64,000 nt of DNA from positions 62,200,688-62,264,687 of the forward strand of contig JBANSL010000013.1 in NCBI GenBank assembly GCA_037127255.1, given 5' to 3'. Origin of the DNA: Persicaria tinctoria (lineage: Eukaryota; Streptophyta; Magnoliopsida; Caryophyllales; Polygonaceae). This document shows positions 23,494-35,457 of the stretch, in pieces (position 1 is the stretch's first letter; the number at the start of each line of letters is the position of its first letter). The notes under the pieces are model-generated. The model ran no database searches. It saw only the letters and a program-made list of their open reading frames with translations, and was not told the DNA's origin. A program made the position numbers and the translations under genes.

Positions 23494-24443
23494 AGGCTTG
23501 CCACTCGAGGAATTCCGGTTCCTTCCACATGTAGTCTGTGCAATGATGCGGCCGAGGATGATGTTCACTTTCTGTTTGCATGCCCTTTTGTGCGCTCTCT
23601 TTATCAACTTCCTCCACGGTTAAGCACGATTGTATCCAACATGACTTATCACTCTCGGGATATAAAATCTATCATTTCTATCATAGGGAACAATCTTAGC
23701 CCTGCGGCAAAGGCGGAGATTGCCTTTGTTTGGTGGTCAACGTGGTGCATTCGGAACCAACATGTGTTTAGTCAGGTTCCCATTCCTGGGAAAGATACTT
23801 CCTTACGTATAGTCAAAATGAACATCTAGAATTGGAAGAAAACTTCTCAATATGAGGAGAGCTTAGATGAGAACTCCCCCGCGCTCACACGTAAATCCAA
23901 CTATCCAAGTGCCAAAAAGAAGTACGGCGAGGCTAAGTGGCGTAAACCCCCAAGGGCAATTTTTAAGCTTCATTTTGATGGATCTACAAAATTAAACAAT
24001 GATAGTTCAACGGGAGCCATAATTCGAGACTGGGAAGGCCGACCTATCCGCGTTTGCTATCAAAAACTTGGGAAGCAAAGCCCTCTTAAAGCAGAAGCGC
24101 TAGCACTGAAACTTGGAATCCAACATGCTATCCAACTTTCCATAGATAAAATCCACATCGAAGGCGATTCGAGCATAATCATAAACCACTTAAACAAACA
24201 TACTAAATGCCCTTGGGAAACCGAGCTCATTCTATCAGATATTCAACTCTTGCTATCGACTTTGAAAGAAGTTTTCTTCTTTCATATTCCCTGTTTAGGT
24301 AATAGAGTGGCTGATAAAGTTGCACACATTTGCTACTCTGCCTGGGGTGTCGATATTTACAAAGATTATGGTCTTTCAGACCTCATTCGCAAGGATGCTA
24401 CCGGGTAGAGTACGCTCACCCGAATTCTTTCCTAATAAAAAAA
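23494..24443 (+). mobile_element. L1-type LINE 3' end with RNase H domain
   Basis: One frame runs from about 23490 to a TAG at 24406-24408, broken by a single in-frame TAG at 23827. It encodes TTAARLATRGIPVPSTCSLC and then CPFVRSL (zf-RVT). A complete RNase H domain follows with KLHFDGST, AEALALKLGI, IEGDSSIII and NRVADKVAH, so all four acidic active-site positions are kept. It ends with CTAATAAAAAAAAA at about 24433-24444. The element is 5' truncated exactly where the duplicated aconitase segment stops (GGAACACGACT). It belongs to the same subfamily as 20815-21245 and 46255-49880. Confidence 0.85.
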
Positions 24444-24812
24444 AATGTAACCTACTTAATTTCTATTATGACCGTCACTTACAGTCGGGCACAGAACCAG
24501 AAATAAAATTTTAGTTGGGCTAGATTATATAATAAACAAAATCATTGTTAAAAAAATTATTTAAGGCACTAATGGTGAAAATATTGATGCAAAAATATGT
24601 CAAAATCTTTGTTCAATCAAATAGAAAATATAAAATGAAAAAGTATTAAATAAAAATAAGGCAAACATATACTAGTAAGTTTGAACCCGATCCTTGGTTT
24701 TAAGAGAGGAGGGAGATTGCATCATATCCATGCCAACGACAATGATGATGAAACCTCTACGGCGGTTGTGCCGAGAAAACCATTGATGTTGGATCCGACG
24801 TCCTACTATATA

Positions 24813-25045
24813 CTCTCCGTCTCAAAATACTTGTCATTTTACTTTTGGCACGTTTTTTAAAAACGGTAAAAACTATATAAAATATCAATTATTTTATTAA
24901 TTTAACAAAAAAAATTTATACTTAATACAATTGTCTATAAAATTATGAAAAAAAAATTATTAAAAAATTTAATATTTTATAGAGTTTTTAGCTTCGTAAA
25001 AAACGTGTCAAAAGTAAAACGATAAGTATTTTGAGACGGAGGTAG
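24813..25045. mobile_element. Stowaway-like MITE, about 233 bp
   Basis: The inverted ends are CTCTCCGTCTCAAAATACTT and a partner ending TATTTTGAGACGGAGGTAG, with TA on both sides. The inverted similarity runs well inward (TTTTACTTTTG against CAAAAGTAAAA). The interior is noncoding. Confidence 0.85.
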
Positions 25046-25069
25046 TATTATGTTAACCCCTCGGATAAT

Positions 25070-25760
25070 TCGGGATGAACATTGCATCAGTGATCATGAA
25101 CGGCATCAACTTTCAGGAATGGGAGAAACTCAAAATTTTCGATGGTTCTCTCAAGAAACCAAACTAGGAATCCGACGAAATTAAATATTAGTAGAGTGTT
25201 AACTCCATGTTAGTTGGATATATGGATCTTATAATCAATAGATCGATATATTCCTTCATTCCTTTATTTCGTACAATGGCACTGTAAAGAACTTGTGGGA
25301 TTCCCTTTGTCAATGATTCTCTGTTGGGAATGCTCACAAATTCAGCAATAGCACGTGTAGATTGCGCAATTTGAGTTGAATGGTCAGTCTATAGAAGCTT
25401 ATCTTGCTCATCTTCAACACCCATGGGACGAACTGAACACTTATGTTCCGCTGCTCTCTTGTGAGTGTGGTGGCTGCACATGTGCTTTGAAGGTCAAGTT
25501 ACAAGGAAGACATGATGAGGAGTTTGTTCAACAGTTTATCATGAGTTTGGATGCCACCGTCTATAGAACGATGAGATCCATAATCTTTGGCATGGAGACT
25601 CTTCCTAGTATCAATCGGGTATACTCGTCAACTGTCCAAGAAGAACAATCCAAATCTTCACATTTGGAGAAACAAGATAGGGTAGATGCAGTTGCTTTTG
25701 CAACTACGCATCAACCTTATGAGGGTGGCCAAAACCCTAGCAAATCTGACGCCGATTGAT
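25070..25760 (+). pseudogene. Ty1/Copia gag fragment
   Basis: The reading starts near 25075 with NGINFQEWEKLKIFDGS and SMLVGYMDLIIN, then, after frame breaks, GQSIEAYLAHLQHPWDELN, CECGGCTCALKVKLQGRHDE and FIMSLDATVYRTMRSII. This is the order of the Copia gag N-terminal domain (UBN2/Retrotran_gag type). Several stops and frameshifts are present upstream of 25376. No LTR was found. The zinc-knuckle side of a Copia gag appears about 1.1 kb downstream at 26860, so the copy may be interrupted. Confidence 0.75.
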
Positions 25761-25779
25761 CGATTATGATAGAGTTGTG

Positions 25780-26840
25780 TTGGTGATAGAGTAGTTGGTG
25801 CACTTGCCACTCAAATTTTGTCAACAATAAAATACAAATCATTATTCAGACGCTTTCGGATAGCCTGTGACATGGTTACTATACCAAAAGCAATACCCGA
25901 AGATAAGCAAAGCCAGACTAAAAAAGTTGTCGAGTGCACAAGTGCATGGAGAAATGGGCGTTGTAGAGAGCAAGCGCGCGGGGGTGCACCTGGGGTGCAT
26001 GGGCATGCACTAGAGGCGCGCGGAAATGCATCGGGAGTGCGCGGGCGTGCGTGCGTGGATTGGTGATTCACTACAAAGCTATTCGCCGGCGAGGGTCGCT
26101 GGTTTTGTGGCTGGCTGGGAGGATCGGTGTTGGCTAGAAGGTGGCTCTTGAGGGTTTATGGTGGTCGGGCGGTGGTGGTGGTGGAGAGGCGGTAGTGGTA
26201 GTTGGTGGTTAGGGTTTGCGATATTTTTTGGGGATTTTTGGGTTTTTGGATGATTGAATCACTGAAATTGAAACAAAATGAATAATTAAATTGGATATAG
26301 ACAATTACCTAATCGAAGTACTGACTCGTGATATCATTTGACGGCAAATCTCGCGCCTAAGGGTGTTCGATCGCTTCGAATAGGTAGCCGAATTGGATCT
26401 GCGAAAGAACTCGAATCTCACGAATCCTCTTTTAGATCAATGAGTTCTCAACTTGCTTGAATCTCACAAATAAATTAATCACTCAGTGCCACTTCTCACG
26501 GTCCTTAGTTCTTCGAATCTCATTAAGAAGATGAACGCTTCTCACGTCTATTAGTGTTTCTCAAGAAACTTGTTTTGGGGAAAATAATAATTGAGCGTCT
26601 TTTTTTCATTAATCATAAATTCCTAAAGCCCATCAACAATATAATAAAACTCAAATAATATAAAAACTAATACTTATTAAATATTCAGACTTATTAAATA
26701 ATAGGATATACTAAAATTAACTAAACAATAAAATATAATACAATCATGGATCATTAATCTTCATCACTTCAAATCCTTGAATAAATCTCATATGCCTCGT
26801 TGTTGGCCAATTTGACATTTCTCAGATTGTATCATATTGA
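25780..26840. other. Stretch between two Copia gag pieces, nothing recognised
   Basis: The left half contains a GC-rich GTGCATGGGCATGC-type block (25930-26060) and a GGTGGTGGTGG block (26165-26210). The right half is AT-rich. Open frames are short and simple in composition. It may be an insertion in the Copia element, but no end motifs or target duplication were identified. Confidence 0.4.
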
Positions 26841-26859
26841 TTGATCCAAGCTTATCTAT

Positions 26860-27134
26860 ATTCATTGTTAGAGGCAAGGCAGGTAAGCAGTTGTTTTAAA
26901 TTAATCGGTTATCCTAAGTGGTGGGTAGACCTTAATCAAAACAACCCTACTACATCTCAATCTCGCTCTCGAGGTCGGAGTGGTACCAGTTCCTCTTCGG
27001 CACCGACATCAGTACCGACAAGTCAAGGAAGTCAGCCTCAGTCCCAGGCGCGTTCTCGGATAGTTGTCAATGCTGCTAGCTGTATCCTTGCACTCGGGTC
27101 TGCACCTCTATTAGAACAAACACAAGTTTCCTGA
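26860..27134 (+). pseudogene. Copia gag zinc-knuckle-side fragment
   Basis: The + strand encodes CFKLIGYPKWW followed by a Ser/Gln/Arg-rich linker (SQSRSRGRSG, SQPQSQARSR). This is typical of Copia gag just around the CX2C zinc knuckle (usually ...CFKLIGYPDWW). Only the last part of the knuckle is present. It is followed at once by a retroposon insertion at 27137. It is probably the continuation of the fragment at 25070-25760. Confidence 0.6.
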
Positions 27135-27136
27135 AT

Positions 27137-27949
27137 TTCCTCCTCCTCCTCCAGGAGCCCAAACCTCTTTCGGGAGTCACCACCTCGCCTCCTCGACCTC
27201 TCCTCTGCTATGCTTCTCCTCTATCGCGGCTCCGACCTGTTGTTTTGTTGTCGTTGTGAAATCCGCCTCTTTCTTTGCATCCCTTTCTTTCACCCATGTC
27301 CCGATCCTTGTGCTGATTTGAACTCCGCCGCTCTCCTGTTCACTTGTATTCGAGATTCTCTGGCCCGTAATTTAGGCTTAAATTTTCCCCTTTAGGCCCA
27401 AAGCAGTTCCTTGGGCCCAAAGCTGCCCCCCAAAAAAAAGGCTAAAAATCCCGTTAGGGCGTCAAATCCCACTTGAAATGGTGGGTTTTAAATCCCGGTA
27501 GGGTTGGTTAAAATCCCGTTAGGGTTCATCGTGCATTCCTGTTCAATTGATGTGAGGCTTTGCATTTGGTGTGGTGTGACTGGGCCTTCTTTTCCGATAG
27601 ATGGGGTTTTGGCAGCCGGAGTCGAGAAATGCCGGAGTCGTGATGGTGTGTATCACGACGTCTCCTTTTCTTAGGAATACTATTTCCTTGAAGGTTCGTC
27701 TTCACTGTCCATAGGTGACTCTGATGTACCACTGACCCGCGGTGCTGCTTCAGAGTAGTGCTTGGCTTCGTTCGTCGTTTACGCCCTCATCTCGTTTGGT
27801 TTATATGTAGTTTTGCTCTTGTAGAGTGCTCTTGTCTGTATTTCGCACCATCTATGGATTTTATATTTGTTTCGATGGTTAACCGTCGGCCGACTTGTCA
27901 GCCTTCAATGTTCAGGTTTGTCTAACTTCGAGTTTTTATCTAATAAAAA
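27137..27949 (+). mobile_element. Poly(A)-tailed retroposon with target-site duplication
   Basis: The phrase ACAAGTTTCCTGAATTT at about 27121-27137 recurs as ACAAGTTTCTTGAATTT right after an A-run at about 27942-27949. The 800-base insert thus has a roughly 17-base target duplication and a 3' tail (ATCTAATAAAAAAAA). No RT frame is present. The 3' end resembles those of the L1 LINEs here (CTAATAAAAA). It is likely a 5'-truncated LINE 3' UTR or a long SINE. Confidence 0.7.
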
Positions 27950-28374
27950 AAACAAGTTTCTTGAATTTAAACATTAATTTGGTTTAATGGTTCAGATTTA
28001 TAACTTAATTATTTGGTAAATATTACAAACATTTTGCTTAGGAGATGATCCATTCCATAAGCTTGAGGCTACTACATTGATTTTCAATATATTGGTAAAC
28101 TTACTCGAATCACATACGTAGAAGGCTTTCTAATATTCTAGGCTTTCTACGTGGGTTGCGAATGGACATGCACTGTCAATTGAACCACCAGAGTACTTCA
28201 ACAATTAAATTTTTTTTAGTAGAATAAAAATCATGAAATGGAGGAGTTGCACCGGCTAAATTTATATAGCAGTCAAGAAAACCACATAAAGGAAAGTACA
28301 GAAAGGCATGTCTACAGTACGTTTAACATAATATTGTATGGTTTGTATCGGTGGAGAGGAAGGAACTTCATTCA

Positions 28375-29564
28375 TCAGAAGAAATCCTTGAGGGTGGGGA
28401 GCTTCAACTCTCCCTGTGTATGGAGGGGAATGGTGAAGTCACCAATGATGGGGAGGTCTATTTTCAGACCTACGTCGAGCTCGTAGTCGATGTCCCAGTC
28501 CTTGAATATGTCCTTTGCCAGGCTCACTAGTACGCTGTGTGGCACCTTCATTGGCACTTCCAGTTTCGTGGTTGTGTCACCCTTTATGGATCCTGGATCC
28601 GCCATGTTCCCCGAGAGTATCAATCTTCATCAACACATTTTTTTTTTAACAAAACAAAAAAACTTAATTAAGGTTAGGGTTGCCAAATGCAAGAAACAAC
28701 ATTGTTTAATTCATAGATGAATGTTGCTATTTCCATCACCTACATATCCAGTTTTTTTTTTTTAATATTTTAAAAAATATTGACCCTACTCCTCTTGAAC
28801 CACATGTATATCTATGACTCAAATGCATAACGTGCGCATTATGATATATCTATTTTATAAAAAAAAATTAAAAAGTAACATATGCTGTGTAGATAGTTCA
28901 AAAAAAGTGGTGCATAACCCTAAATGGGGTTATCATGAAATCAGTAAAAGATTGTTGCAGAGATTGATCAAATTCATTTTACTTAATTCGGGGAGTATAT
29001 AACATAATCAAGAAAGATTAATTAAGAGAGCGGTCAAAGTGCAAAGTCAAAAGATTTTGGCTGCGACTAACTCATCACAATGGAGGATTACAAGTGCTGT
29101 GTTACAATATATATGTTAATCATGTTAATTGCCAGGTGGATTAAATGGGAAATACTAGCTAGTTGTGATAAATTAGGAAAAGATCATTTTATGAAAGAAA
29201 CAGTCAAAAGTCAAACTCACATTTTATCAGATTTGATTACGAATCACAGAAGATAGTAATCAAATTCAAGGTCGAACTCAAATTCAAGAACCAGCTATCA
29301 TGAAAAGGGAAACGGGAAAGAATCGATTGAAAACTCATTGCTGAAAACCCTAATCGCTGACGATTGATTGACACGATAACAAAATCTTGATAAAAATAAA
29401 AGAAAATAGTAAGATCCAGTCAGAATTGATCTCTATACACAAGCACAAATCCATCAATGGAGCCGATCGAAAAGTTAAGCAGAACCGTTACGCAAGTGCA
29501 ATCAAGCAGATCGATGTAACATTCATTTAAATAAAAATGGCGATTTTAGGGATTAAAGAATCTG

Positions 29565-29626
<62 letters not shown>

Positions 29627-30770
29627 ATATACATATACTAAAATCGATGCATTGTTGCCTGCGTGGCGGCTTGTGAGTGAATCTGCTTACGTGGCGGCAC
29701 GTGAGTGCATCTCGCAAAACTTTCTCCCGTAAAAACGGAAATCTAATAAAAATAATAAGAAAAACTTTCTCCCGTCAAAAAGGAAATCTAATAAAAATAA
29801 TTATTTTATTTTACCATTAACTCATATAATTAAATAGATGGAATATCTTATAAAAGAGTAAATATTATATAAGGAAATAACTATATCGATATAATTAAAC
29901 GCAATGATAGTAATAAATTTGGCATATACCGATATACAAATTGTCATATAAGTGTATCTCCATCTGGATTATAAATAATCTATCCAATGGACGGTTTATA
30001 TATAAATTACACCATATGGACGGGACCTAAAAAAGACATTAGGTTCACCCAATTGCCATATAGACGAATTTTATGGCGGGTGTTTGGGGTCTAGGCGAGT
30101 CTTGGTGATCTTGAAGACCTTGGTGGAAGGGTGAGGTAAGGGGTTTAGGCAGGAGTCTAGGCGGGCCTTGAAGGATTTTTTTAGAACAGTGATCATAATT
30201 ACCAAAAATATTAATAGATACATAGTAGTAAATATTTGATAGCTGTTATCAATTATTTTTGGTGGAAAGAATTAATTATTTCATAGTTATTTTATTTATA
30301 TATATACTATTGTTCAAGAGAATGAGTTATTTAGATCTAGATTAATTTTAATCTTATATTTTCAGTTATTATTTTAATTATCATAATGTAATTCATATTT
30401 ATTTATTTATTTTCATATTAATAATAGGATTTATTTTTATAGATAATAAATGTAATTTTATAATATTGTGTTAAAATATTCCCGTGCAGGGAACGGGGCA
30501 TACACTAGTATATATATATATGGAGATCGATCGAGGAAGAAAGAGTGGATATATCGGAATGTACCGGCCGTCGCTCTTGAGACTGTAAATGAGCTCGCAG
30601 ATGGGGAGGGAATGGCTGTAAGGGTTCTTGACGTCAACCGTGGCGTGGTAAGTGACGCCATCGCGAGCGACCTCCTTGATATCGACGTCAGAGAGGCTCG
30701 CCTCCGGCTTCGGGAAGTCGCCGATTTTCTTGGCAACGAAGTTCTTCGCCTTGTCAATGAAGCTCGACAT
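28375..30770 (-). CDS. LEA14: LEA14-type desiccation-related protein (LEA_2 family), complete
   Basis: Two exons on the minus strand, 30770-30565 and 28624-28375, join in frame (CG|A = Arg) to a 151-residue protein. That is the length of Arabidopsis LEA14. It starts MSSFIDKAKNFVAKKIGD and contains PKPEASLSDVDI, NPYSHSLPICELIYSLKSDG, DPGSIKG, LAKDIFKDWDIDYEL and LPIIGDFTIPL, all family-typical. LEA_2 proteins are small folded beta-sandwich proteins induced by drought, cold and ABA, in cytosol or nucleus. The GT-AG intron (30564-28625, about 1.94 kb) sits at the conserved position and contains an 885 bp Helitron. No stop or frameshift is seen. A TATA box lies about 90 bases upstream of the ATG. 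The locus looks functional. Confidence 0.93.
29566..29623. repeat. (AT)n microsatellite, Helitron target
   Basis: Nearly 58 bases of alternating A and T. They continue briefly on the other side of the Helitron (30509-30522), so the Helitron inserted inside the microsatellite. Confidence 0.9.
29624..30508 (+). mobile_element. Nonautonomous Helitron in the LEA14 intron, 885 bp
   Basis: It starts TCTATATACATATACTAAAA after an A and ends CCCGTGCAGGGAACGGGG...CTAG before a T. These are the TC start, subterminal GC hairpin and CTAG end of plant Helitrons. An internal repeat of AACTTTCTCCCGT lies near the left end. Both flanks are AT microsatellite, as expected for A|T insertion. It lies on the strand opposite to LEA14, and its right end is 56 bases from the intron donor. 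No coding sequence. Confidence 0.85.
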
Positions 30771-30860
30771 CTTTGATCCACAGAGACGGAAAGGATGTAA
30801 TCTAGGAAAGAGGGGCGGAACAATTGGGAGAAATGGACGGGATGCGATGCGGCCGCTGCT

Positions 30861-30868
30861 TTTATATA
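30861..30868 (-). promoter_or_regulatory. TATA box of the LEA14 gene
   Basis: TATATAAA on the minus strand, about 91 bases before the ATG at 30770, fits a leader of about 60 bases. No clear ABRE (ACGTGGC) was seen between 30870 and 30998. The promoter upstream is interrupted by a Helitron end at 30999. Confidence 0.65.
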
Positions 30869-30998
30869 CGAGGAAGGCGTGGGGAAACGCTTATCATGGT
30901 ACCTTTGCGTGGATTTTTTTTTATTTTTATTTTTCCTTTCCGTTGTGCCTGTATTTTTTTCTTTCAATTGGTTTATGTGGTTTTATTTTATTTTATGA

Positions 30999-33900
30999 CT
31001 AGAATTCGGTACCCGCCGCCGTTGTGAGGTTGTTTAATAAATTTTATTATATAAGACATCTTTGAATTAATATATATAAAATATTACTCCATATAAAGTA
31101 AATATATAATTTTCGGTTGTGTTATATTTTTTAGAATGTAAACATTTTTTAATCTACATGCATTAATCATATTTGTTCTCTTATTAAAAAAATGGTTAAA
31201 ATCTATTTTTTTATAAATATATCATACACATGTCAAAAACTTTTTAATACCCTATTTATTTTATAACTTATTTATTTATTAAAAAGCTTCATCATTTAAA
31301 AATATTAAATGTAATCTATATATTGTAAATGGAGATGGCGAATAATTTTATGAATTTAAAAATACTAATGGTAATCTATTTATCTACGTGTATTTTCATA
31401 AATATATCCCATAAAAAATTCCTTAAATTAATTAGTAACTTCCTAAAATTGAAACTTCTACCGTATCTTGCTTGATATTCCAATTGATTAGTTTAAAGAT
31501 AGATTCAAATAGTCCGGTTTTGAAAGATAGATTAACGGTGATATATATAAATATATTTTATATATTAGATGGTTATTAGATAGATTTATCTAAAATAATT
31601 GTCAGCATGAAGCACACGTATATATTAGATAGATTTATCTAAAACAGTAATTTTTCTACCTAATTAAGATATAAGGTTGAATATTTATATAAAAAAAACT
31701 TAATTAAGATATAAGGTTATATTGGATAGATTATTGATCTAAAAAGATAAGTTTTTTTTATCTAACTATATTAACCTATTAATTGATGTGGCCCAAAAAG
31801 ATGATACTATTTTAATTCAAAATATGACACGTATGAAAAAATAATCTCGTTTTAATCCAGAAAATTTCGTGGATGCAAAATCGCACCAGAGCCCGTTTCA
31901 GACATCTGCTTTAGTATTCCCTCCGTCTCAAAATACATGTCTTTTTAGCTTATCTAATTTTGTCAAAAATACATGTATTTTGAGATCTTTTAATAAAACC
32001 TTTCCATCAATTATAAATAAATTAAATTGAAAAAATAGTCGGTGAAATTCAATATACAAAATAAGATACATCAATGGGTTTTCTCGATATTATTTGTGAG
32101 CTCATAATTACTTATCTATCTATTATGTATATCAATATATAAATTAATATACAAACATTACGTCTAAATTTGTTTAAAAAAATTATGAGAACCAAAATTT
32201 AACGGTGCTATATATATATTTTATAAAGATTTCTTTTGTAATGTATTATAAATATTCGCTTTAAATATTTTGATACGTATTATAATTTTACACAGTTATT
32301 ATATTTACTTTAAATATTTTTACACGGATTAAGTAGATAAAAACTCTAATTTGGTTTCTTGATGAAGATGGCATGAAAAGGTTGAACTTAGCTGCAAGGA
32401 TTTCAAGCACAAAATATCCATCATACATTAAGTAATACGGAGTCCAATTATCTAAGAATGTATACTTATAATTTGATATAATTAATTAACAACGCCGTCG
32501 TACAAAAAAAGTTAGTTAGATATAAGGCTATGAATATTTATAAAAAAAATTAATTAAGATATAGGTTATATTGGATAGATTATTTGATCTACAAAAATTA
32601 ATTTTGCCTAACTATATTGACTTATTATTGAATTATATTAATTGATGTGACCCAAAAATATAATACCACTTTAATCCAGAAAATGCCACGTAAGAAAAAA
32701 TAATCCCGTTTAATCCAGAAAATTCCGTGGCCGCGAGGTCGCGCCAGCGGCCTCTGTTTTAGTATTTTACTAGTATTCGGTACCCGCCCGTTGTGCAGTT
32801 TTTCTATTAAATTTTATTATATAAAACATCTTTGAATTAATATGAATTACTACTCTATATAAAGTAAACATATAGTTTTCAGTTGTGTTATGTTTTTTAG
32901 AATGTAAATATTTTTGAATCTACATTAATCATATTTCTTCTCTTATTACAAAAATGGTTCAAATCTATTTTTATAAATATATCATACACATGTCAAAAAC
33001 TTTTTAATACCCTATTTATTTTATAACTTATTTATTTATGAAAAAGCTTAATTCATCATTTAAAAATTATATAAAAATATTTTTTTACCCAATTGTTTTA
33101 TATAATACTTTGATCTTCATCCTATCTAATTTCATGTATATTGATAATGAGACATGTACTTTAAAAAATTGGATCGGTTAGCTTATCATATGTGGTCTAC
33201 CTCTGGTCAAAATTGGGTTAATCAATAATTAAGTTGGGTTATGTTTGCGCGCATTCATACATATATGTTTAAGGATAATTGCCCGCACCGTTAAAATTTT
33301 AAATTGTACTGCATATTTATCTGGGCAATATGTAAAATTATATTAAGTGTTAAAATATTTAAAGTGAATAATATATAATTCACTTTATCTAATTAAGATA
33401 TAAGTTTATATTGTATAGATTATTGGATCTAAAAAGATAATTTTTTTAACTAACTATATTGGTTTAAAAAAAATAATATCAATTTAATCTAGAATATGAC
33501 AATTTATAAGTGATATAGAAAGATAAGTTTTGTAACTAATTAATTAACTATATTGACTTATTAATTGATGTGGCTCAAAAATATAATACCACTTTAATCC
33601 AGAATATGACACACAAAAATAATCTTGTTTTAATCCAGAAAATTTTGTGGGTGCGAAATCGCACCAGAGGCCGTTTCAAACTTCTGCTTTAATTAGAGTG
33701 AACCCATATGATGATATGTGATTTTGGTAAATAAAATTTTGTATCTTCAAAAATTTTCTTACATAGTAATACGTATTTAATTTACTATATAGTACATATG
33801 ATGATATTACGTACTATTTTATTTACCCATATGATGATAGTGCGTAAATGAAATATTTGTGATTCGGTAAAGATTAAAACAAAACTAATTGATATGGGAA

Positions 33901-34818
33901 GTGAAGATTATATTTATTCTCAATTTGTCATCTGAAATCAGTTAGTTTAGATATATAAGGTTTGATAGATTATTTATCTAATTATATTGATTTATTAATT
34001 GATGTAGTAAAAAACAAATACCATTTTAATTCAGAATATGACACGTAGGTAAAAATACTCCCGTTTTAATCCAGAAAATTTCGTGGTCGCGAGGTCGCGC
34101 CAATGACCTCTGCTTTAGTATATATTTTTTTATAGATAGATATGAAATAAGGTTATATTGGATGGATGATTTAATCTAAAAAGATAAGTTTTTTTACTTA
34201 ATATTGGCTTATTAATTGATGTGATCCAAAAAGATAATACTATTTTAATCCAAAATATGACACCACGTATGAAAAAATAATCCCGTTTTAATCCAGAAAA
34301 TTTGGATGCAAAATCACACCAAAGCCCGTTTCAGACCTCTGCTCATATAAAAAAATTGGTTTTTTAATTTAAATAAACAATTAACATATTCGGCCGGTAC
34401 AAATACTCATGTCATAAATTACACAAATATACCACGTAGGCCTATAGATAAAACATTTATTTAACATATTTATAAACATGCATAAAATTATCCACTAAAA
34501 TTGAATAATACGGAGTATTAGATATATGTAAAACGATAAGTTTTCTACCTAATTAAGATATAAGGTTGAATATTTATAAAAAAACTTAATTAAGAAATAA
34601 GGTTATATGGAGGGATGATTTGATCTAAAAAGATAAGTTTTTTGTCTAACTATATTGGATTATTAATTGATGTGGTCCAGAAATATAATACCGCTTTAAT
34701 CCAGAAAATGCCACCTAAACAAAAATAATCCCGTTTAATCCAGAAAATTCCGTGGCAGCGAGGTCGCGCCATCGGTCTCTGTTTTAGTATATTATATAGA
34801 TAGATATAGATATAGATA
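30999..34818 (-). mobile_element. Nonautonomous Helitron (outer), interrupted by a second Helitron
   Basis: The 3' end on the minus strand is GGGTACCGAATTCTAG at 30999-31002, followed by T. The 5' end begins in the TAGATATAGATA run near 34801-34818 and resumes at 32769 with TAAAATACTAAAACAGAGG. The 2031 bp in between is the inner Helitron. The interior is AT-rich and holds repeated phrases (AATCCAGAAAAT, GATGTGGCCC, CGTTTCAGAC) shared with the element at 21303. A Stowaway-type sequence, CCCTCCGTCTCAAAATACAT, starts near 31918. Confidence 0.6.
32770..34800 (-). mobile_element. Nonautonomous Helitron (inner), 2031 bp
   Basis: The 3' end on the minus strand is GGGCGGGTACCGAATACTAG at 32770 (followed by T). 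The 5' end is TCTATATAATATACTAAAAC at 34800. It sits between the A at 32769 and the T at 34801 inside the 5' end of the outer Helitron. Extra degenerate copies of the 5' motif (CTGCTTTAGTAT or CTCTGCTTTAGTA) occur at about 33686, 34112 and 34339. The element therefore probably contains several partial family members. No protein is encoded. Confidence 0.6.
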
Positions 34819-35027
34819 ATCAGTTCGCCAGTAGTTTTACATTTCCAATCTTTACATTATCAAACCATCCAAAATTAATTGGGATATAAGAAAATTGGGT
34901 GATTTGGTCTTAGGAAAAACAATGAAACCAGATTTATTTATGTTGGATTATTTGATAGTTTTTTTATATATTTTTATTTTTATTTTTTCTAAAAGGTAAA
35001 AGTTTTGTTCGTGTCAAAACTCAAGAG

Positions 35028-35449
35028 TAGACCTATCAAACGGATCATTCGGATCGGGTCACTTCGGGTCTCAGGTAAAACGGGTTCCGGCTTTTTCGGG
35101 TTGACTAGAACCCGGGTTTGACCGGGTTTCGGGTCGATTTCGGGTTTGTCAATTTTTTCTTTTTTAAATTAAAAAATTCATAATTTGATCATTTTGCGAT
35201 AACTTTTAATTAAATATTTAAAAAATTAATTATATTTAATTATAAATCAACCACGTCAATCGGGTAAATCGGGTCAAAATTACCGGGTCAATCGGGTCAC
35301 CGAATCGAAACCCAGATTACCCAGAAAATTTTCGGGTTTTCGGGTTCGGGTCGAAAAAAATTTCCGGGTCAAAATTTTCGGCTCTTGACCCAAAAAATTT
35401 TGATGGGTCGGATCGGATTTTCAAGTCGGGTTATGTTTTGACAGGTCTA
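35028..35449. mobile_element. hAT MITE with degenerate CGGGTCGGGTT interior, 422 bp
   Basis: Ends are TAGACCTATCAAACGG and an inverted TTTTGACAGGTCTA, flanked by the 8-base duplication CTCAAGAG (35020-35027, 35450-35457). The interior consists of variants of CGGGTCGGGTTTCGGG around an AT-rich centre. No coding. The stretch 34819-35019 is AT-rich and empty. Confidence 0.9.
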
Positions 35450-35457
35450 CTCAAGAG

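Noticed and set aside
24660..24690. Helitron 3' end at ATATACTAGTAAG
   Set aside because: CTAG followed by T is present, but no GC hairpin precedes it; chance match.
30468..30776. Open frames of about 100 codons on the + strand opposite LEA14
   Set aside because: Antisense shadow of LEA14 exon 1; no domain and no independent support.
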